Shown: positions 5,845 through 11,305 of the stretch, one piece after another
Layout of the letters: each line of letters opens with the position of its first letter
How positions within the stretch are numbered: position 1 is the stretch's first letter
Source: Gammaproteobacteria bacterium
GTDB taxonomy: Bacteria; Pseudomonadota; Gammaproteobacteria; Pseudomonadales; Pseudohongiellaceae
DNA: 11,305 nucleotides
Assembly: GCA_007571115.1 (NCBI GenBank)
Contig: RKSA01000228.1
Coordinates: 1 to 11,305, forward strand
Reading direction: 5' to 3'
Translations under genes and position numbers: made by a program
The notes under the pieces: model-generated
Databases searched by the model: none
Seen by the model: only the letters and a program-made list of their open reading frames with translations
Told to the model about the DNA's origin: nothing

Positions 5845-7092
5845 ATGAGCGAAGCGGTGCGCGGATTCGCGCCGAAACCGATGAAAATCAGCGTGTTGAC
5901 CGCTGCGCTGCAAGAATTGACGCCGCGCCAGGCGCGTGATGCGGACCCGGACCTGGCGATCGAGGAATGGCTGGCGTTCTCCCGCGAGATCGGTTCGCCA
6001 TATATCCAGTTGTCGGCGGCCTTGCATCCCGAGCACGGCGACGTCCCCGCCGAGGCGATGCTTGACCCCGTCGCCAATACTCTCGACTTGCGCGAGCCCT
6101 TCAATCCGCGCCGTGCAGCGCGAGTCAAGGCCGCAATGCGCGACACCGGAGTCGGGCTTTCGGACCTTGCGTATTTCGACAACATGCTCGTCGCCGATGA
6201 CCGGACGCGCCGCGCCAAGCACGAATTCATGCTGCGCGTTTTCGATGCTGCGGCATTGCTCGAAACCGATGCGGTGTGCGGATTCGTCGGACGCAACTTC
6301 GCCCTCGAGATGGATGCCAATCTCGAACTGTTCGAGCACGAATTCGTCCCGCTCCTCAAGGAAGCGAAAGCCCGGGAACTGGTTTTTCGCATCGAGCAAT
6401 GCCCGATGCCCGGCTGGACGGCCCTCGACCGCTGGCATAACAACATCGCCTATGCGCCAGGTCCGTGGATCGCCTTGCACCGCATTTGCGAAAAGCATGG
6501 CGTTGGCGAGCAGTTCCGCATCCACTACGATCCATCCCACTCGGTATTGATGGGGCAGGACACGCGCTCGATGTTTCAGTATCTCAAGGACCAGGGCTAT
6601 GGCTTCCTGATCGACGGCTTTCACGTCAAGGGGCAGGTGATCGACTCGCAAGGCATTTCGGCCTGGGGCTATGGCGGCCAGACGATGCAACGCGGCGACT
6701 GGGCCGGAAATGCGCCGTCGGCCAAACCCGCCGACCAGGCCAATGCCTGGAAAAAGCAGGTCGCGATTTGCGAGCATGAATTGCCCGGCACGGCTCGGCA
6801 CGATCCGCTCGCCTATCTGCAAAACCGTAGCGTTGACTGGCTCGACCACCAGCTTGCAGCTCGGGAATTGCTCGATATCGATCCGGCCGAAATCTATCTT
6901 GTCGTCGAGCATGAGTACCCGCCAGCGCGAATCCAGGACCGGCACAGGCTCGCGCCGATTCTCGCCGGATCGGTCGCTTTCACCAGGGCCATCGACGAAG
7001 CCGCTGCAGCGATGTACGCCTTGCAGAACGAGGTGATGGCGGCCCAGGGAATTCCCGTGCAGGGAGTGGGGCGGGAGGCCTATCGCTCATGA
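5845..7092 (+). CDS. Xylose-isomerase-like TIM-barrel protein (sugar phosphate isomerase/epimerase family)
   Basis: 415 residues from ATG 5845, with AGGAG 8 bases upstream. It fits the AP-endonuclease-2/xylose isomerase-like fold. Probable metal-binding residues are E184 (FRIEQCP), D229 and H232 (HYDPSHS), H260 (IDGFHVKG) and E355 (LVVEHEYP). It is longer than the usual 270-320 residues; about 60 residues (266-325) lie between the FHVKG and VVEHE strands. Relatives beside Gfo/Idh/MocA genes act on inositol, keto-sugars or 3-keto-glycosides as isomerases, epimerases, dehydratases or lyases. Despite the family name, a phosphorylated substrate is not implied. It overlaps the next gene by 4 bases (ATGA), so the two are co-translated and probably consecutive in one pathway. 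The exact reaction cannot be read from sequence. Confidence 0.85.
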   Translation: MSEAVRGFAPKPMKISVLTAALQELTPRQARDADPDLAIEEWLAFSREIGSPYIQLSAALHPEHGDVPAEAMLDPVANTLDLREPFNPRRAARVKAAMRDTGVGLSDLAYFDNMLVADDRTRRAKHEFMLRVFDAAALLETDAVCGFVGRNFALEMDANLELFEHEFVPLLKEAKARELVFRIEQCPMPGWTALDRWHNNIAYAPGPWIALHRICEKHGVGEQFRIHYDPSHSVLMGQDTRSMFQYLKDQGYGFLIDGFHVKGQVIDSQGISAWGYGGQTMQRGDWAGNAPSAKPADQANAWKKQVAICEHELPGTARHDPLAYLQNRSVDWLDHQLAARELLDIDPAEIYLVVEHEYPPARIQDRHRLAPILAGSVAFTRAIDEAAAAMYALQNEVMAAQGIPVQGVGREAYRS

Positions 7093-8222
7093 GCATGAGG
7101 CAGCTCAGGGCAGGAATCGTCGGCGGCGGGCGAGGCGCCTTGATCGGCGCGGTGCATCGAATCGCCGCGGAACTCGATGGCGAGGCGCGGATCGTTGCCG
7201 GCGCGATGTCTGCCGATCCGGAAACGGCGAGGGCGAGCGCTGCCGCTTGGCAGCTCGACCGCTGCTACGACTGCTATGCGGCCATGGCCGAAGGCGAAGC
7301 GGCGCTCGAGGATGGCATCGACTTCGTGATCGTGGCAACGCCAAATCACTTGCACCTGCCGGTGGCAAAGGCATTTCTCGAGGCCGGCATCCACGTCGTC
7401 TGCGACAAGCCGCTCGCGGCAAGTCTCGACGAGGCGCAGGCAATGCGCGAACTCGTCGCCGCCAGTGGCAGGCTGTTCGCCTTGACGCACACCTATAGCG
7501 GCTATCCGATGGTCCGCGAGGCGAAGGAATTTGTCGCCAGCGGCAGGCTCGGCGAATTGCGCAAGGTCCAGGTCGAATACAACCAGGACTGGCTCATGGC
7601 GCCGCTGGAGCGCCAAGGCAACAAGCAGGCCGAATGGCGAATGGATCCGGCTCGCGCGGGGATAAGCTGCTGTGTCGGCGATATCGGCACCCACGCCAAG
7701 CATCTCGTCGAGTTCGTTTCGGGCCGGAAACTGCTCTCGGTATGCGCTGAACTGACGAGTTTCGTCGCAGGGAGGCAGCTTGATGACGATGCGAGCATGT
7801 TGCTGCGACTCGAGGGGGGCGCCCGGGGAACGCTCGTTTGCTCGCAGATCGCCTGCGGCGAAGAGAACGGGCTCAACATTCGCCTGTACGGCAGCAAGGC
7901 TGGGCTCGAATGGCATCAGGTGGCGCCGAACACCTTGCACGTCAAGCCCGCCGGCGAAAGCTGGCGGCGCTTCCGCGCCGGCAGTTCCTACTTGGGCGAT
8001 GCCGCAACCCGGGCGACGAGAACGCCGGCGGGCCATTCCGAAGGCTATCTCGAAGCTTTCGCCAATATCTATCGCGATTTCATGGCGGACCTGCGCCGCA
8101 TCGAGGCGGGCGAGGCTGCGTTGCGCGACTATCCCGGCATCGAGGACGGCATTCGCGGCATGCGTTTCGTCCAGGCCGCCGTCGAAAGCTCGCGCAAAGG
8201 CACTGTCTGGGTCGACTTGTAG
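7089..8222 (+). CDS. Gfo/Idh/MocA-family NAD(P)-dependent sugar oxidoreductase
   Basis: 377 residues. The start ATG at 7089 overlaps the preceding stop (ATGA) and has GGGAGG 10 bases upstream. The N-terminal Rossmann domain (about 6-125) carries GIVGGGRGALIG (9-20), VATPNHLH (82-89) and the lysine motif CDKPL (K107). The C-terminal alpha/beta domain has GDIGTHAKHL, which supplies D198 and H202. K107, D198 and H202 form the family's usual catalytic set, so an active enzyme is expected. The family oxidises or reduces hydroxyls of sugars, inositols and glycosides. With the TIM-barrel partner it could interconvert a 3-keto sugar and its alcohol, or act on an inositol. It is cytoplasmic, with no signal peptide. 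The substrate is not determinable here. Confidence 0.93.
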   Translation: MSMRQLRAGIVGGGRGALIGAVHRIAAELDGEARIVAGAMSADPETARASAAAWQLDRCYDCYAAMAEGEAALEDGIDFVIVATPNHLHLPVAKAFLEAGIHVVCDKPLAASLDEAQAMRELVAASGRLFALTHTYSGYPMVREAKEFVASGRLGELRKVQVEYNQDWLMAPLERQGNKQAEWRMDPARAGISCCVGDIGTHAKHLVEFVSGRKLLSVCAELTSFVAGRQLDDDASMLLRLEGGARGTLVCSQIACGEENGLNIRLYGSKAGLEWHQVAPNTLHVKPAGESWRRFRAGSSYLGDAATRATRTPAGHSEGYLEAFANIYRDFMADLRRIEAGEAALRDYPGIEDGIRGMRFVQAAVESSRKGTVWVDL

Positions 8223-8294
8223 CGGGGCAGCTCCTTGCGTCGCGTGCGCCTTGGCAAAGGGGAATTCACGGTTCCCGCCGGACAAGCGCTACTG

Positions 8295-8300
8295 TACAAT
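8295..8300 (+). promoter_or_regulatory. Possible -10 box for hicB
   Basis: TACAAT lies 33 bases before the hicB ATG and is a good -10 match. The bases 17 upstream (TTCCCG, 8272-8277) match the -35 consensus poorly, so this is a weak call resting on the hexamer and its position alone. Confidence 0.3.
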
Positions 8301-8333
8301 GGCCTCTTGCTGTCAGGAACCGGCCCCTTGCCA

Positions 8334-8543
8334 ATGCGAACGTATGTCTCGGTTGTTGAACACTGTCCGGACACTGGTCTGTATGTTGGCTATGTTCCGG
8401 GCTTTCCTGGCGCTCACAGCCAGGGCGAGACATTGGAAGAGCTCGACGACAATCTCAAGGAAGTCATTGCCTTGATCCTTGATGAGGGCGAGCCCGTCAT
8501 GGAAGGAGCGTTTGTCGGAACTCAAGTCGTCGTTGTTGCCTGA
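8334..8543 (+). CDS. hicB: HicB-family antitoxin (short form)
   Basis: 69 residues from ATG 8334 (MRTYVSVVEHCPDTGLYVGY). The partial RNase-H-like HicB fold is recognisable: VVEHCPDTGLYVGYVPGFPGAH (7-28), then QGETLEELDDNLKEVI (30-45) and the closing strand FVGTQVVVV (60-68). HicB neutralises the HicA mRNA interferase by direct binding and usually represses its own operon. This short form lacks a C-terminal helix-turn-helix or ribbon-helix-helix, so any DNA binding would need another element. The order is antitoxin first. The gene ends 6 bases before the hicA start, and hicA is frameshifted, which makes this an orphan antitoxin. The ribosome site is weak (AGGAA about 13 bases upstream). Confidence 0.88.
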   Translation: MRTYVSVVEHCPDTGLYVGYVPGFPGAHSQGETLEELDDNLKEVIALILDEGEPVMEGAFVGTQVVVVA

Positions 8544-8549
8544 TGTCAG

Positions 8550-8778
8550 ATGCGGCAGATTCCTGTCCTCAGGCCGAGAGAGGTCATTTTCATACTCTTG
8601 GCGCTCGGGTTCCGGGAAGTTCGGCAGCGTGGTTCGCACAAGCAGTTTCGCCATCCGGACGGGCGTGCGACAACAGTGCCGATGCATGGCGGACGTGACA
8701 TATTCTCCCATCCTGTTGCGCTGCATTGCCCGAGACACTGGAATGACCGTGCATGAATTTGCGGCGAGGCGCCGCTAG
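8550..8778 (+). pseudogene. hicA: hicA mRNA-interferase toxin, frameshifted
   Basis: From ATG 8550 the frame reads as HicA: LRPREVIFILLALGFREV, then RQRGSHKQFRHPDG with the catalytic His (H30), then TTVPMHGGRDI. After this the frame loses family likeness and stops at residue 68. The expected ending, SPILLRCIARDTGMTVHEF, is present in the next frame and ends at TAG 8776-8778. Removing one T at 8703/8704 restores a 75-residue HicA of normal length. The C-terminal helix is therefore lost and the toxin is probably inactive. A sequencing or assembly error is the main alternative. It ends 3 bases from the convergent dehydrogenase small-subunit gene. Confidence 0.85.
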
Positions 8779-8781
8779 GCC

Positions 8782-9396
8782 TCAGGCGTGATCAGCCCAG
8801 ATCTTCTCTCCTGGCGAGTACTCGGTGCAAGGGTCGAAGCGGCCTGGAGTTTCCACGTAGCGCATTGCTTGGGTGATGCCGATTTCCGAGGTGAAGTAGC
8901 CGAGCAGGGCGAGTTCCTTCATCATGCGGAAAAAGTGTGCTGGTTGCTCGGGAAGCTTGGCCGACATGTACTCGTGCTGCTCGGCGTCGAGCGCTTCGAG
9001 CATCGCGAGCCGGTCTGCGGCGCTGGCCGAGACGAAACCGCTGCCTGCGGATTCGCGGCTCGCCGCATCGATCGCTGCCAGCCCCTGGCGAAAAATTTCC
9101 TGGTCGGGCTCGTGATAGGTGTTCGTCACCATCAGCGCCATGAAGGCGCCGACGCCCGCAGCCTTGGCGCCCGGCGTGTCGGTTTCGGGAAGGATCGTCT
9201 CGGCGAGTTCGTCGAGCAAGGCGATTTCTTCCCCGTTGAACAGGGTGCTCGCCGCATTCGGCGCCGGTTCGTCGACGCCACACGACGCGAGCATCGCCGA
9301 TTGCCCGATCAGCGCGGCGCCGCCACACATCGCCGCCGCCTGGGTGATCGCTTCGCGGCGAGTCAGCAGCTTGCGGTTTGCCGAATCGTTCGCCAT
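8782..9396 (-). CDS. Gluconate 2-dehydrogenase subunit 3-like small subunit, Tat-targeted probable lipoprotein
   Basis: 204 residues from ATG 9396, with GGAGG 8 bases upstream; ATG 9411, which overlaps the preceding stop, is a weaker choice. A twin-arginine motif (LTRREAI, R13-R14) and hydrophobic stretch end in a lipobox L36-A-S-C39, so the mature protein may be lipid-anchored outside the inner membrane. The rest matches the gluconate-2-dehydrogenase subunit 3 family (TILPETDTPGAKAAGV at 67-82). Such small subunits escort the folded, signal-less GMC catalytic subunit through Tat and stabilise it. It follows the GMC gene by 14 bases in the same operon. No cytochrome c gene follows; the next gene is the convergent hicA. 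Confidence 0.9.
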   Translation of the reverse strand: MANDSANRKLLTRREAITQAAAMCGGAALIGQSAMLASCGVDEPAPNAASTLFNGEEIALLDELAETILPETDTPGAKAAGVGAFMALMVTNTYHEPDQEIFRQGLAAIDAASRESAGSGFVSASAADRLAMLEALDAEQHEYMSAKLPEQPAHFFRMMKELALLGYFTSEIGITQAMRYVETPGRFDPCTEYSPGEKIWADHA

Positions 9397-9410
9397 GGCC
9401 CGCCCCTCCA

Positions 9411-11096
9411 TCAAAGATTGCCGCGCTTGAGTTCGTTGACCGCGTGATCCGCAGCGCGCGCGGTCAACGCCATGTAGGTCAGCGAGGGATTCACGCAGCC
9501 ACCCGAGGTCATGCACGAGCCGTCGGTGACGAACACGTTCGGGGCGTCCCAGACCTGGTTCCAGCGATTCAGCACCGAACTCGCCGGATCCTTGCCCATG
9601 CGCGCCGTTCCCATTTCGTGGATGCCCATTCCCGGCGCGTACTCGGCATCGTAAGTGGAAACGTCGGTCGCGCCGCCGGCTTCGAGAATCTCGGCCATGT
9701 CGTTGGCCATGTCGATCCGCATCAGCCGCTCGTTTTCACCGGTCTCGCAGTCGATCTCGAGCACCGGCATGCCCCACTTGTCGGTTTTCGCCGCGTCGAG
9801 GCCGACCCGGTTGGCATGTGACGGCAGCATTTCGCCGAACGCCGTCGCACCGATGCGCCATTCGCCGGGTTCGGACATGCGATCCTTGAATTGCCCACCG
9901 ATGCCAAGCTCGGCGACGGCGCGTTGCCAGCCGAGCCGCCCGGCGCCGCCCTGGTAGCCGAAGCCGCGCAGGTAGTCGCGCCGGTCGCCGAACAGGTTGC
10001 GGTAGCGAGGGATGTAGAAGCCCGTTGGTCGGCGACCGAAATAGTACTTGTCACGCAAGCTCGCATTGGCTAGCGAGCCATCGGCGCCGACGCGGAAATG
10101 GTGGTCCATGAGATTGTGGCCGAGTTCGCCGCTGCTGCTGCCAAGCCCTCCGGGCCAGACATCGGTCGCCGAGCGCATCAGCAGCCACGTCGAGTTCAAG
10201 GTCGATGCGCAGACGAAGACCACTTTGGCACGGAATTCGGTGGTCTTCTCGCTGAGTGCATCCATGACCCGCACGCCGTTGGCCCGCTGGCGGTCGCGGT
10301 CGTAGACGATTTCGCTGACGATGGTGTTCGGCATCAAGGTCAGCCGCCCGGTCGCCATCGCCGCAGGCAATGTCGAGGACTGGGTGCTGAAATAGCTCCC
10401 ATAGGGGCAGCCGAGCCAGCAGGCGTTGCGATACTGGCAGGGCGAGCGGCCGAGCTTCGCCTCGGTCAGGTTGGCTGGCCGTCCGGGAATGATCAGGCGG
10501 CGCCCGTCGAAGGTGCCGCGAAGCCGACTGGCGACGAATTCCTCGCCGCAATTGAGCGGCATCGGCGGCTGGAACTTGCCGTCGGGAAGTTGCGGCAGCC
10601 CTTCCAGCGAGCCGGAAATTCCGGCGAAGGACTCGACGTGGTCGTACCAGGGAGCGATGTCCTCGTAGCGGATTGGCCAATCGACGGCGATTCCTTCGCG
10701 CGCGTTCGCCTCGAAGTCGAAATCGCTCCAGCGATAGCTCTGGCGCCCCCAGATCAGCGAGCGGCCGCCGACCTGATAGCCGCGATACCAGTCGAAGCGC
10801 TTGATTTCGGTATACGGCGAATCCTGGTCGGAGGCCCACCAGTCGAGGTTCTTCTCGTTGAGCACGTAGTCGCGCTTCAGGATCGGATACGCCTCTTCCA
10901 TCGCCACCGTGCGCCCGCCGCGATGCGGATACTCCCAAGGCGCCTTGCGCGCGTTCACATAGTCGCGGATGTGCTCGACATTCTTGCCGCGCTCGAGCAT
11001 CAGCACGCGCAGACCTTTCTCGGCAAGCTCCTTGGCAGCCCAGCCCCCCGAGATGCCAGAACCCACCACGATCGCGTCATACGCCTGTTCAGCCAT
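9411..11096 (-). CDS. GMC-family FAD-dependent sugar/glycoside dehydrogenase, catalytic subunit
   Basis: 561 residues from ATG 11096, with GGGGAG 6 bases upstream; the frame stays open to 11276 without coding character. The N-terminal FAD-binding motif is VVGSGISGG (10-18), followed by E35. YQVGGRSLIWGRQSYRW (107-123) is the family's second signature. The C-terminal domain carries GIHEMGTARMG (H493) and VNPSLTYMALTARAAD (N536), the catalytic His/Asn pair. C220, C226 and C230 form a C-x5-C-x3-C motif like the cysteines that ligate the [3Fe-4S] cluster in Burkholderia-type FAD glucose dehydrogenase (recalled from literature). There is no signal peptide, so export would depend on the Tat partner encoded downstream. 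Close families include glucoside 3-dehydrogenase, lactose dehydrogenase, gluconate 2-dehydrogenase and sorbitol dehydrogenase. The isomerase and Gfo/Idh genes nearby favour 3-oxidation. Confidence 0.92.
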   Translation of the reverse strand: MAEQAYDAIVVGSGISGGWAAKELAEKGLRVLMLERGKNVEHIRDYVNARKAPWEYPHRGGRTVAMEEAYPILKRDYVLNEKNLDWWASDQDSPYTEIKRFDWYRGYQVGGRSLIWGRQSYRWSDFDFEANAREGIAVDWPIRYEDIAPWYDHVESFAGISGSLEGLPQLPDGKFQPPMPLNCGEEFVASRLRGTFDGRRLIIPGRPANLTEAKLGRSPCQYRNACWLGCPYGSYFSTQSSTLPAAMATGRLTLMPNTIVSEIVYDRDRQRANGVRVMDALSEKTTEFRAKVVFVCASTLNSTWLLMRSATDVWPGGLGSSSGELGHNLMDHHFRVGADGSLANASLRDKYYFGRRPTGFYIPRYRNLFGDRRDYLRGFGYQGGAGRLGWQRAVAELGIGGQFKDRMSEPGEWRIGATAFGEMLPSHANRVGLDAAKTDKWGMPVLEIDCETGENERLMRIDMANDMAEILEAGGATDVSTYDAEYAPGMGIHEMGTARMGKDPASSVLNRWNQVWDAPNVFVTDGSCMTSGGCVNPSLTYMALTARAADHAVNELKRGNL

Positions 11097-11136
11097 GCCG
11101 TTCTCCCCATCCCCAGCCCGCGAGTCTACAACCTCT

Positions 11137-11157
11137 GCCACGATGTGGCCACTGGCC
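11137..11157. promoter_or_regulatory. Overlapping palindromes upstream of the GMC gene
   Basis: GCCAC-GAT-GTGGC (11137-11149) overlaps GGCCA-C-TGGCC (11147-11157), 41-61 bases before the ATG. They could be operator sites, but I see no good -35/-10 pair beside them. The rest of 11097-11305 shows nothing else convincing. Confidence 0.25.
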
Positions 11158-11305
11158 GCCTTGTCCAACGCGAAGCGAGTCTGAAACTGGAGGTCCGCAT
11201 CGGCTGTGGTATCCTTCGTGCCAACGGCGAAAGGCTGCATGGCCCCCGCCAGAAGGCACACGCAATCACCTTCCATCGAGGAAAGGGTAGTTTTTCAGCG
11301 AATTG

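Noticed and set aside
8235..8333. Longer hicB from a TTG start
   Set aside because: The added 33 residues do not resemble HicB, and the normal family start MRTYVSVVE begins at 8334.
11207..11224. Sigma-54-like site on the minus strand upstream of the GMC gene
   Set aside because: The TTGGCACGA part matches the -24 element, but the -12 element (ATACC) lacks the needed GC, and no enhancer-binding regulator is nearby.
11097..11276. N-terminal extension of the GMC protein by 60 residues
   Set aside because: The extension lacks a signal peptide or family likeness, and ATG 11096 has GGGGAG at ideal spacing right before the FAD motif.

Overview
The window is GC-rich, densely coding proteobacterial DNA. 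The gene set (CadC-type membrane regulator, two-PDZ HtrA protease, SURF1, RpiR regulator, HicBA, Tat-exported flavodehydrogenase) fits a Gram-negative aerobe with a periplasm and a haem-copper oxidase. A gammaproteobacterium is my best guess, but no marker gene here fixes the taxon. There are no rRNA or tRNA genes, CRISPR arrays or insertion sequences that I can support.

Layout. (1) 1-729, minus: 5' part of a CadC-like regulator with a winged helix, one membrane segment and the start of a TolB-like region. It runs off the left edge and has an ECF-sigma-type promoter at 775-803. (2) 1069-2487, plus: periplasmic HtrA/Deg protease, divergent from the regulator. (3) 2505-2527: strong hairpin between convergent genes. 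(4) 2538-4217, minus: an RpiR-type regulator followed 18 bases later by a SURF1-like gene. (5) 4367-4933, plus: a lone SIS-domain protein related to the RpiR regulator but without its DNA-binding domain. The divergent gap carries a perfect TTGAAA-N4-TTTCAA palindrome. (6) 4981-5580, minus: a DUF1640-like coiled-coil membrane protein built on 33-base tandem repeats. (7) 5845-8222, plus: two overlapping genes, a xylose-isomerase-like TIM-barrel protein and a Gfo/Idh/MocA oxidoreductase. (8) 8334-8778, plus: hicB and a frameshifted hicA. (9) 8782-11096, minus: a GMC flavoprotein dehydrogenase followed by its gluconate-2-dehydrogenase-subunit-3-like partner, a Tat-targeted probable lipoprotein.

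How the genes may work together. The two metabolic operons match parts of the known bacterial glycoside 3-oxidation route. An exported GMC dehydrogenase with a small Tat subunit oxidises a sugar or glycoside to a 3-keto form. Cytoplasmic Gfo/Idh/MocA and isomerase-like proteins then process it. The RpiR/SIS pair nearby is a plausible sugar-phosphate-responsive control unit. The substrate is not determined by the sequence, and no electron-accepting cytochrome gene is visible.

The points most worth a second look are the RpiR/SIS-only pair with its operator, the broken hicA next to an intact hicB, the textbook ECF promoter on the CadC-like gene, the C-x5-C-x3-C motif in the GMC enzyme, and an Asn in place of the expected haem-binding His in SURF1.
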